Of a DNA stretch of 15,209 nt, positions 5,209-12,378 are shown piece after piece. Origin of the DNA: Oscillospiraceae bacterium. GTDB lineage: Bacteria > Bacillota > Clostridia > Oscillospirales > CAG-272. Every line of letters begins with the position of its first letter. The first letter of the stretch is position 1. The position numbers and the translations under genes are program-made. The stretch lies in contig SVQJ01000025.1 in NCBI GenBank assembly GCA_015065395.1, positions 1-15,209 of the forward strand, read 5' to 3'. The notes under the pieces are model-generated. The model saw only the letters and a program-made list of their open reading frames with translations. It searched no databases and was not told the DNA's origin.

Positions 5209-8058
5209 TCAACTGTCTTTTTCTATCAATACGGCAGCGAGCTTAAAAGGGATCTCACAATTCATATAATCGTCAATGCCGTCCGGATCGCCGTAACAAT
5301 ACGGAACACTGATTTCTGCAGAAATTACCATAAAAGCAGTTGACGTATTTCGTATTCTGTGTTTACAGGTATTTGTGGAGCAATAATATTCAGTGCTGAT
5401 CATGTCAATATCATAAAAGCCTTCATTAATATCCTCACTGAGCTTTGATCTGTACGGATAACCAACTGTGTATGCGTATGTTCCTATCGCATTTCCATCA
5501 AAATCATATTCTGTAAACAATATCTTATGAGAAAGAACATCACAATTTTTCTTAAATGATATTTCCCGTCCTGTAGCTGTATTTACTAAGCCCTGATCAC
5601 TCACGTCAGTGAAACCAATCGCTGTCGGGATCTTATCCGTAACTAATGCTGCCTTATAAACATCTCCGTTATTACAAATAATTTTATCATTATTCAGCCT
5701 TACGGTATATTTGGGAGCAGAAAACACTTTTACAGGATCTCCTTCTGCATTTTTTTCAACTGATTCAAAACCGGTCGTGGTTTTACTGTAAAGCTCGTTG
5801 CTGTAATAAGGGATTGACGCTTGTAAACAAGCAGCATTATTATCAAACTTCTTAAACGGTGTCGGCTGAGGTCTGCTTCCTTTAAAAATGTCGATCGTAC
5901 TCATTACAAGATCAGTTCTATCTATTTCTACGCCTGTTATTACGCGAACATATTGTCCGGAGGAATAGACATCTTCCAACCTAACATTCTGGAAATAGGG
6001 ATATTTGAGAACAAGATTTCTATTTGCAGAAAAACGTGTGTTGCGCTCCCGGTCATATCCGCCATATTTTTTCCACACTAAAGAATTTTTAACATCCACC
6101 AAAGCATTTTGATCATGCAAGTCAGATTCTGTTGATGTTCCTGCGTCTGCAAATTCAGAAGATAGGAAGCCTGAATATATAATACCGTTATCATCTTTTA
6201 CGCTGAGATAACAAACAGGGGATTCATAAGTAACCGTATAAGTAACATTGTTAATTTTTACTGTTGAATATCTGTGACCATCATTATTAAATGCTTCTTC
6301 ATCGTTAAATTTTCCGGCAAAAGTCAGCATAGGTAAGGGAAGGATATAGTTATCTGCTACATTGCTGTTTGTGATAACGAGATTTACGTTATCTCTGCTG
6401 TAAGTATATCTTTCATCGTAGCTGCCGTCATTACTATATGATCTCGTAAACTTTTTCTGAGGTTTAGCATAAAGAATACCGTAAAATTTGCTATACGGGA
6501 TCGGATAATTTGCATTCAAAAAATTCTGAACATCAGATTGTGTTATAAAGGGATCATTAAACACGTTTACACGGAAATCGTCCCCCACACCTTCGATATG
6601 ACAGTGATTAAGGAAAAGCTGTGCAGAATATGCGGCTCTGAAAACACATCTTGAAAAATCAAAATGGCATCCGTCAAAGGAATGAGAGGATCCTGACAAC
6701 ATGATATTAACATCCACCCAATTCTGCGTGAATACATTATCCCTGAAATGGATCATTTCTCCCCCCTCATGAGACTCTTCTCCAACAATATTTCTTTCAT
6801 CATATCTATCGGTACTGATTATTCTTATCTTGTCCGGTTCGCCGTAAAGACCGTATTGATAACCTACGGTATCAGAAAAAAAGTCACAATCGGAAATTAT
6901 CGTATTGTAATACTCAAAGGCGTGAACAAGGATACCTACGGCAAACTGACAGGTATTCACATTTGAGATCCTCAGATTTTCATAGTTCAGAGCTGCATCG
7001 TAGAACTTTATATCATTCTCGGTTACGTCATCGTGATACCTCAAAAAATAGTCCTTGCTGTTACCGATCTCAATGCCGCAGATATATCTGGGGAACAACG
7101 GTTGAGAATAATAGCCTTCTGCTACAGTATTATTGTCTTCGGGGATAATTACATCTCCCGACTTATTAACATAAACCGTGTTATTAATGTTGTTTAAGAG
7201 AGTAAGGCTTCCGGTGCCGTCAAAAATTGGACGAAACATTGAAGGAGAAACCCTATATTTTGAATTCAAGTTACTATCCAAAAAAGGATTCTTGGGATGA
7301 CCGTTCTCATCATAATTGTAGCAGATCTTGATCGCTCCCTTTTTATAAACGCAAAGGGGATCTTGCTCGGGAGGGAGGGAGGTATCCACATGGGCTCCAT
7401 CGCTGAGAATATATGATCTGGGAGCAAGTACCTCTTCGGTGAAATACGTATAGCTGAGATCCTTCTCCGTATCAGATCCCGATTTCATGGGAATCTGAGA
7501 ATAACAGGCGTCCCCCAGCTTTAGTCCGTAAAATTCTCCATCCTTATCAAGGCCGATCTTACATTTGAACTGCACAGCTCCTTCCAGAATAAAGTGGAGA
7601 TAGGGAGGGATCTTTATCTGCTCCTTCAGATAATACACGCCTCCGGGAATTACGATGCCCGTAACGGCGTTTTCAAGATCATTTGACGCAAAGAGGTTCG
7701 CGTCGGTGAAATCGATCGCACACTGTATTGCCACGCTGTCATCACGCTTTGTTCCTGTGACTTCTTCGTTATAGCTTGAAATCGCTCCGAACTGAAGAAT
7801 GCTTACAGGCTTTGCATCGGTCACGATACTTGCAAACTGGGTATTATTGCCTATTTTGAAGATGTGAGGCTTATCCTCAGATAAAGCATCGGTATTATCG
7901 GCAATGCTTTCAATCTTATACTTGGCTCCGCCTCCGTCTCCGTTTTCATAATATCCGTGGGTGATACATATAGTTCCCTCCGGATAGCTTTCTGTTGCGC
8001 TTTTCAGCGCAGCCCTTGACGTAAAGTGTATTACGTTTAAGGTGTTGGTATTACTCAT
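5209..8058 (-). CDS. Large right-handed parallel beta-helix protein, pectate lyase 3/tailspike-like, no signal peptide
   Basis: A 949-residue protein. Residues about 36-49 (YYENGDGGGAKYKI) match a short domain that precedes the beta-helix in many bacterial and phage tailspike-like proteins. Residues about 86-150 match the start of the pectate lyase 3/GH28-like fold: LQFGAI, then KRDDSVAIQCAIDF, then GIVIPGGVYYLKEQIKIP (compare the family pattern FGAxGDGxxDDTxAIQxAID ... PxGxYxL). The middle of the protein has N/D-rich turns consistent with beta-helix coils (for example ENLRISNVNTCQFAVGILVH, SFDGCHFDFSRCVFRAAYSA). The C-terminal part is not recognised. The ATG has AAAGGAG seven bases upstream, so the start is well supported. 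The N-terminus (MSNTNTLNVIHF) has no signal peptide, no lipobox and no membrane helix, and no dockerin or anchor is visible at the C-terminus. The enzymatic activity, if any, is not predictable. The gene is isolated, with terminators on both sides, and no phage structural genes are nearby. Confidence 0.78.
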   Translation of the reverse strand: MSNTNTLNVIHFTSRAALKSATESYPEGTICITHGYYENGDGGGAKYKIESIADNTDALSEDKPHIFKIGNNTQFASIVTDAKPVSILQFGAISSYNEEVTGTKRDDSVAIQCAIDFTDANLFASNDLENAVTGIVIPGGVYYLKEQIKIPPYLHFILEGAVQFKCKIGLDKDGEFYGLKLGDACYSQIPMKSGSDTEKDLSYTYFTEEVLAPRSYILSDGAHVDTSLPPEQDPLCVYKKGAIKICYNYDENGHPKNPFLDSNLNSKYRVSPSMFRPIFDGTGSLTLLNNINNTVYVNKSGDVIIPEDNNTVAEGYYSQPLFPRYICGIEIGNSKDYFLRYHDDVTENDIKFYDAALNYENLRISNVNTCQFAVGILVHAFEYYNTIISDCDFFSDTVGYQYGLYGEPDKIRIISTDRYDERNIVGEESHEGGEMIHFRDNVFTQNWVDVNIMLSGSSHSFDGCHFDFSRCVFRAAYSAQLFLNHCHIEGVGDDFRVNVFNDPFITQSDVQNFLNANYPIPYSKFYGILYAKPQKKFTRSYSNDGSYDERYTYSRDNVNLVITNSNVADNYILPLPMLTFAGKFNDEEAFNNDGHRYSTVKINNVTYTVTYESPVCYLSVKDDNGIIYSGFLSSEFADAGTSTESDLHDQNALVDVKNSLVWKKYGGYDRERNTRFSANRNLVLKYPYFQNVRLEDVYSSGQYVRVITGVEIDRTDLVMSTIDIFKGSRPQPTPFKKFDNNAACLQASIPYYSNELYSKTTTGFESVEKNAEGDPVKVFSAPKYTVRLNNDKIICNNGDVYKAALVTDKIPTAIGFTDVSDQGLVNTATGREISFKKNCDVLSHKILFTEYDFDGNAIGTYAYTVGYPYRSKLSEDINEGFYDIDMISTEYYCSTNTCKHRIRNTSTAFMVISAEISVPYCYGDPDGIDDYMNCEIPFKLAAVLIEKDS

Positions 8059-8082
8059 GTAATAACTCCTTTCTTAAAATAA

Positions 8083-8280
8083 ATGTTATATTCTGCAATC
8101 AAAACCGCGGCCGCGTCCCTTACAGTACATACACTTTACTACGTTCATTTTTTCTTTTCTCCCCACAAATCGACTTTTTGCCCTCTTTGTTGCTTTTTTG
8201 CATCAAAGTGGGCTTTGAAGCCGTTTTTTCTTTCCAAACAAAAAAGAGACCCGACGGGCACTCGGATCTCTCTTGGTTGA
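8083..8280. other. ORF-like intergenic sequence upstream of the beta-helix gene, possible dispersed repeat
   Basis: This stretch between the phosphatase and the beta-helix gene is open on both strands. The plus strand gives a 65-residue frame (8083-8280) and the minus strand an open frame running through the terminator hairpin to a TGA near 8147. The minus frame has a codon-like, lysine-rich character (for example FDAKKQQRGQKVDLWGEKKK). Neither frame has a convincing ribosome-binding site. A minus-strand micro-ORF of 20 codons (8148-8086, MNVVKCMYCKGRGRGFDCRI) with three cysteines ends just before the Shine-Dalgarno sequence of the beta-helix gene. I cannot assign a function; decayed coding DNA or a dispersed intergenic repeat are possible. 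No clear promoter for the beta-helix gene was found here. Confidence 0.3.
8240..8270 (-). terminator. Intrinsic terminator of the metY-to-phosphatase gene run
   Basis: On the minus strand GAGATCCGA (8270-8262) pairs with TCGGGTCTC (8254-8246), a 9-bp stem with one G-U pair and a 7-base loop, followed by TTTTTT (8245-8240). It lies about 48 bp after the phosphatase stop codon and separates that gene from the beta-helix gene. Confidence 0.85.
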
Positions 8281-8317
8281 TTATTTATAATTGTTTCTCT
8301 TGAAGGCTCTGCAATAA

Positions 8318-9760
8318 TTAATTTTCCATCAATGAAAAGATAAATTTTGCGATATCCGTATTTTCCACCGTGGCATCACCGAAGATCTCACAGCCGTGAC
8401 CGATAGCATAAACGGGCACGTTAAGAGGGGTATGCTCTCCGTCGCTTTGCCAGTACCATATACCGTCATCGCTTTGCGTCAGACCCCCGGTCTCGTGGTC
8501 CGCGGTAAGGATCACCACCGTGTCCGGACAGCAGGCAGCATAGGTAGCCGTATAGGCAACGGCGCTGTTCAATCTTTTAACAGTACGGATAACGTTATCG
8601 AAATCCGTTTTTTCGGAATACTTATCTATCATGGCTTCCTCTGCCATGATGAAAAAGCCTTCGTCGTTGTTATTGCATTTATCTATGGTCTTTTGAACCT
8701 TTATGAGAAATTCGTCGTTGTCGTATCTGCTCCAGAAATAGGTATAATCCAGGCGAGACGAATCAAGAGCCTCCTGCTGCTGTGATATAATATCTCTGTC
8801 ATATCTGCTGGTATGATGAACAAGAAATCCGTTGGGTGTTGCACCTGTTTTTTTGTCCGTTGAAAGAACCGCGGTAGATTTGCCCTTAAGGGCTGCGGCC
8901 TCGCGCACATTTTGAACGGAGCAAAACTCATCCTCGTTTCCGTCGCTGTCCAGATCTGCAGGGATCATTCCCAAAGCGCCGTTTGCGGTTTTATATCCTG
9001 TGGCAAGGGCGGTTGCGCCGGCGGCGGAATCCGTTGTTGAGCCGTAATAATTAAGAGTTACTGCCTCACCTATATAGGGAAAGGTATCAGCCCAAAATAT
9101 TTGGCAATGCTCCTCCTCGGGAAAAGCAACATTATTCTGAGAATACTGCAGAGATGGGGTTGGTGCGGTTGCCAGAACAGGATGGTTTTTTCCCATTCCG
9201 TCCCCGATAAATAGGATCACGTTCCTTGCAGGCTTCCACTCTATATTTCTGCCCTTGATCTCCTTTTCAACAGAGATGCTTGCAGTACCGTCTGAGCCTT
9301 CAAGGGCAGAAATGATATATCCGGCACCTCCTGCCACGAAATAATCCTCACCGTTCAAAACAATACTGCCGTTTTTGGAATAAAGATAATATTTTCCTTT
9401 TTCCATATTGTCAAGGCGGCTCTCCGCGCGGTCAGTATTCCCGATAAGAATCTCAAGCTCTCTCTGGCTTTCGCTGTCATAGGCGGTCTTCAGCTCGATA
9501 CCTGTCAATTCATATACTTTATCCTTGAGTATCTCGCAGGTCCACATCTCAAAATCGCTGGGTTCATTTGGGATAACGATGGTATAATCCGAAAGGTCTT
9601 CTCCGTTCAAAAGATACTCAGTCCGAGCCTCTTCTTTCTCGGGAATGCCCTGTTCAGGCTTCGGATCAGCCTTTTTCTCGCAGGAGAAAAGAAAAGCAAC
9701 ACAAACTGCCGCAACTAAGGCTGCGGCAGTTTGTGTTGCTTTTTTTGCAAATTTTTTCAT
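8318..9760 (-). CDS. Lipoprotein of the alkaline phosphatase superfamily with an N-terminal alpha/beta domain
   Basis: A 480-residue protein. Residues 1-27 are a lipoprotein signal peptide with lipobox LFSC (lipidated Cys27). Residues about 47-165 (IVIPNEPSDFEMWTCEILKD, then ELEILIGNTDR) resemble the small alpha/beta domain that precedes several glycoside hydrolases (GH20b-like). From residue 180 the alkaline phosphatase fold is clear: VILFIGDGMG (metal-binding D187), TDSAAGATA (D244 and nucleophile S245), GATP (T308), E374 and D379 in EEAMID, ADHETGG (D421, H422) and GEHTP (H443). These align with E. coli PhoA D51, D101-S102, T155, E322, D327, D369-H370 and H412. The residue aligning with zinc ligand H331 is E383, and that with D153 is G306. 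The likely role is extracytoplasmic hydrolysis of phosphate mono- or diesters; the substrate is unknown. The ATG lies 2 nt after the dac stop with no good Shine-Dalgarno sequence, so translation is probably coupled. A terminator-like hairpin lies within the signal-peptide codons. Confidence 0.88.
   Translation of the reverse strand: MKKFAKKATQTAAALVAAVCVAFLFSCEKKADPKPEQGIPEKEEARTEYLLNGEDLSDYTIVIPNEPSDFEMWTCEILKDKVYELTGIELKTAYDSESQRELEILIGNTDRAESRLDNMEKGKYYLYSKNGSIVLNGEDYFVAGGAGYIISALEGSDGTASISVEKEIKGRNIEWKPARNVILFIGDGMGKNHPVLATAPTPSLQYSQNNVAFPEEEHCQIFWADTFPYIGEAVTLNYYGSTTDSAAGATALATGYKTANGALGMIPADLDSDGNEDEFCSVQNVREAAALKGKSTAVLSTDKKTGATPNGFLVHHTSRYDRDIISQQQEALDSSRLDYTYFWSRYDNDEFLIKVQKTIDKCNNNDEGFFIMAEEAMIDKYSEKTDFDNVIRTVKRLNSAVAYTATYAACCPDTVVILTADHETGGLTQSDDGIWYWQSDGEHTPLNVPVYAIGHGCEIFGDATVENTDIAKFIFSLMEN
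9692..9743 (-). promoter_or_regulatory. Terminator-like hairpin inside the phosphatase signal-peptide codons
   Basis: GCAACACAAACTGCCGCA (plus 9696-9713) is repeated as its exact reverse complement at 9722-9739, with an 8-base loop. Flanking AAAA/TTTT extends the arms to 22 bp. On the sense (minus) strand the stem is followed by TTTTCTTTTC, the form of an intrinsic terminator; on the plus strand it is followed by eight Ts. The hairpin begins about 20 nt after the dac stop codon. It encodes residues 6-23 of the phosphatase (KKATQTAAALVAAVCVAF). It could terminate dac transcripts unless ribosomes initiate at the coupled phosphatase start and open the stem. Confidence 0.6.
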
Positions 9761-9762
9761 AA

Positions 9763-11070
9763 TTATCTGTACTTTCTTTTTGAGCGTTTTTTCAAAAAGA
9801 CGGCTTTTCCAAAGACGTATGCTATGGAAAAAATCACTGCAGAAACAATAGTTGCAATGAAAAAGGGACTTTTTGTGAATTCGCTGATCTTTTCGAATGT
9901 ATAAAGCATATCGCTTCGCTCGATATCCATGGTGGTTATAAGATCCGAGCTTCCTATAGGCTCTCCTTTATAAAGGACCGTTATTCTTCCCACCGTTTCT
10001 CCTTTGGTAACAGGTGCCTGCAGCTTTTCTGCATCCGTGGTCCAGCTAAAGGTTATCTCCTTTTCTATATCTGTATCCGCAGGCAAGTAAACGCTCAGAG
10101 AATCTCTTGCAACCAAAGTAACGTGGTCAACGCTTGTAGAAAGCGTTACCGGAATATCGCACATTATTTGTTCAGGCGCAAGAACGTCAAGATAAAGGAA
10201 AGAATCAAATGCCCATTCAAGAAGATTCGTTGCGTTAACATAGGAATATATCGTACCGTCAACGCTCTGGGCGCCGAGAACAACGCAAAGATATGTGAGA
10301 TTACCGTCGGTGGCGGTAGTCACAACGCTGTATCCCCCCTCAACGGTGCTTCCTGCGTTCATTCCGCGGGCTTTTTTATAATAATAATCCGTTTCGTAAT
10401 ACTGGGAAAGCAGGCAATTTCTTGAATATACTGTCTGGGATTTTGAAAGATTGGTCTCCGGGAGAGTATATTTCAAAAGGCCGGCAAAATCCATAAATTG
10501 CTCAAGCTCGTAAGCATACAGGGAGATCAGAGCAGTATCCTTGGCGGTGGTGAACATCTCATCGTCATGCATTCCGGTAGGGTTGGTATAATGGGTGGAA
10601 TATGCGCCTATCTCGTTTGCCTTCTGATTCATCAGCATCACGAAATCCTCAAGGCTTTCCGAAACGGTATACGCAAGGACGTATGCCGCATCATTTGCAC
10701 CGTAAACCAAAAGTGCACCCAGCATATCGCGAACAAGCACCCGTTCTCCCACCTTGAGCTTTATTTTGTTTCCGGAAACCTCGGAAAGCATCTGCTCCGT
10801 TACGGTAACGGTTTCATCCAGGCGATCCTTCAAATTTTCCAGAACAACGATACCCGTCATAAGCTTTACAGTCGAGGTGGGGTATACCTTTTCATCGGCA
10901 TTCAGTGCATATACTGCCTTTTTATTTTCAATATTATACAGATATACCGCTTGGGTGTTTGAAACTCCCGGGTCCTCCAGGGCCGAAACAGACATCGGCA
11001 TAAGGACCGGGATAACAGTGATGCAAAGGAGCAAAAACAGGCACAGAAGTGCTTTTTTCGATCGCTTCAT
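9763..11070 (-). CDS. D-alanyl-D-alanine carboxypeptidase homologue (peptidase S11), altered active-site boxes
   Basis: A 435-residue protein from the chosen start. Residues 1-30 are a signal peptide (KRSKKALLCLFLLLCITVI, cleavage probably after SVSA). The S11/low-molecular-mass penicillin-binding fold follows, with the SxxK box PTSTVKLMTG (S66, K69) and the family stretch YTNPTGMHDDEMFTTAKD. The SxN box reads YGANDAA (Gly124-Ala-Asn126 instead of Ser-x-Asn) and the KTG box reads GMNAGST (Asn238-Ala-Gly240 instead of Lys-Thr-Gly). A hydrophobic helix near the C-terminus (SPFFIATIVSAVIFSIAYVF) and a basic tail (KKRSKRKYR) anchor it in the membrane. The family trims the terminal D-Ala of peptidoglycan stem peptides; activity here is uncertain. 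An in-frame ATG at 11124 would add 18 residues, but the ATG at 11070 has AAGGAG seven bases upstream and starts a proper signal peptide. It begins 22 nt after ribF. Confidence 0.88.
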   Translation of the reverse strand: MKRSKKALLCLFLLLCITVIPVLMPMSVSALEDPGVSNTQAVYLYNIENKKAVYALNADEKVYPTSTVKLMTGIVVLENLKDRLDETVTVTEQMLSEVSGNKIKLKVGERVLVRDMLGALLVYGANDAAYVLAYTVSESLEDFVMLMNQKANEIGAYSTHYTNPTGMHDDEMFTTAKDTALISLYAYELEQFMDFAGLLKYTLPETNLSKSQTVYSRNCLLSQYYETDYYYKKARGMNAGSTVEGGYSVVTTATDGNLTYLCVVLGAQSVDGTIYSYVNATNLLEWAFDSFLYLDVLAPEQIMCDIPVTLSTSVDHVTLVARDSLSVYLPADTDIEKEITFSWTTDAEKLQAPVTKGETVGRITVLYKGEPIGSSDLITTMDIERSDMLYTFEKISEFTKSPFFIATIVSAVIFSIAYVFGKAVFLKKRSKRKYR

Positions 11071-11092
11071 CCGATGTCTCCTTCCGATATTG

Positions 11093-12055
11093 TCATCCGC
11101 CGTACATGGTGCAAAAAAAGTCAAGCGTGTTCTGTATATCCTCAGATATTTGGGCCTTCAGTGCCTCAAGAGATGAGAACCTTATCTCGTCTCTGAGCCT
11201 CTTGTAGAACTCCACTTTGATCTCCTTGCCGTAAAGCAGACCGTTATAGTTTATGATATGTGTTTCGCAGTTGATCCTTTCGGAATCACTTACGGTCGGG
11301 CGCGTTCCCACGTTTGCAACGCCGAGAAAGATCTCCCCTCCCACGTAGCAGGTGCAGGCATAGATCCCCTTCTTCGGAATGATATGCCCTTCGGGAAAGG
11401 CTTGATTTATCGTGGGGATCCCGATAGTGCGCCCAAGCTGATTGCCCCTAACCACCGGAAAACTGATGGAAAAAGCGTGTCCCAGAAGATCATAGGCCCC
11501 GTCCATATCTCCTTCGATGATAGCTTCTCTTACCGCGCTTGAGGATATGATACGGTTTCTTCTTATAACTGCACTTAGCACGCGGCAGGAGGAGCCATTG
11601 CTTTCTAGAAGCTCTCTGAGAAGAGCAGCATCGCCCATGCCACCCTTACCGAATCGGAAATTAAATCCGCAAACCGCGCATCCTATGGCAAGCTTTTTTG
11701 TAAGATAGTCCGAAACGAATTCTCTTGAGGAAAGATCCTTCACCCTTTCGAATTCCTCAAAGACCGCATAGTCAAGTCCGTATGCGGCAAAAAGAGAAAG
11801 CTTTGCTTCCATATCGGTAATACAGGGCGCAGAAAAAACAGGCTTTGCCAAAGTGGTAAAAGTCCATGCCGCAGAGCATGAAAAGCCTCTTTCCTCACAA
11901 AGCTTACGGGCAGTATCAAACAGTCGCTGATGCCCCCTGTGAACACCGTCAAAATTGCCGAGAGCCACCGCTGCACCTTTTGGGAGACAGGGAACGGGGG
12001 TACATTCCGGCAGTTTATAAATGATCAAAGCCGCCGTCTCCTTTTTGGGGATCAA
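11093..12055 (-). CDS. ribF: Bifunctional riboflavin kinase/FAD synthetase
   Basis: A cytoplasmic enzyme of 320 residues, the usual length (about 310). It phosphorylates riboflavin to FMN and adenylylates FMN to FAD. The N-terminal nucleotidyltransferase domain shows GNFDGVHRGH (33-42, HxGH-like ATP site), GFNFRFGKGGMGD (130-142) and SSSAVREAI (171-179, ISSTxxR-type motif). The C-terminal flavokinase domain shows RGNQLGRTIGIPTIN (203-217), GVANVGTRPT (245-254) and CETHI with the likely catalytic Glu264. The ATG overlaps the ireB stop by 4 bp (ATGA), giving translational coupling. Confidence 0.96.
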   Translation of the reverse strand: MIPKKETAALIIYKLPECTPVPCLPKGAAVALGNFDGVHRGHQRLFDTARKLCEERGFSCSAAWTFTTLAKPVFSAPCITDMEAKLSLFAAYGLDYAVFEEFERVKDLSSREFVSDYLTKKLAIGCAVCGFNFRFGKGGMGDAALLRELLESNGSSCRVLSAVIRRNRIISSSAVREAIIEGDMDGAYDLLGHAFSISFPVVRGNQLGRTIGIPTINQAFPEGHIIPKKGIYACTCYVGGEIFLGVANVGTRPTVSDSERINCETHIINYNGLLYGKEIKVEFYKRLRDEIRFSSLEALKAQISEDIQNTLDFFCTMYGG

Positions 12056-12312
12056 TCGATATTGAGATATTTTTTAACAAGAGCTTCCATAAGCTCATCT
12101 CTGTCGATTCGGCAGATAAGGGCACGTGCGCTCTTATGGTTGGTTATATAGGTGGGATCCTCGGAGAGAATATAACCGACTATCTGGTTTATGGGATCAT
12201 AACCCTTTTCTCTCAATGCCTGATATACGGTTGCCAGGATCGCATGCATTTCCTGGGTCTTTTCGTCTCTGAGCGAGAATCGCTGGGTTTTTGCATGAGG
12301 CTGTTCAGTCAT
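12052..12312 (-). CDS. ireB: IreB family regulatory phosphoprotein
   Basis: An 86-residue protein that matches the IreB family (formerly DUF965/UPF0297) over its whole length. Diagnostic stretches are ILATVYQALREKGYDPINQI, VGYILSEDPTYITNHKSAR and RDELMEALVKKYL. In Enterococcus faecalis IreB is phosphorylated on N-terminal threonines by the PASTA kinase IreK and modulates cephalosporin resistance. Thr2 and Thr9 are present here, but which is modified is unknown. The start has AGGAAG upstream at slightly long spacing. In many Firmicutes ireB lies beside ruvX; here it is coupled to ribF and followed by a penicillin-binding-protein homologue. Confidence 0.96.
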   Translation of the reverse strand: MTEQPHAKTQRFSLRDEKTQEMHAILATVYQALREKGYDPINQIVGYILSEDPTYITNHKSARALICRIDRDELMEALVKKYLNID

Positions 12313-12378
12313 TTTTCTGTACTTCCTTTTTTGAGATTTATAAATTCAAATATTGATATGTTTTTCGACGAGCTGACT

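Noticed and set aside
11071..11124. Upstream ATG for the carboxypeptidase gene
   Set aside because: It adds residues ahead of a normal signal peptide and overlaps the end of ribF; the ATG at 11070 has a strong Shine-Dalgarno sequence.
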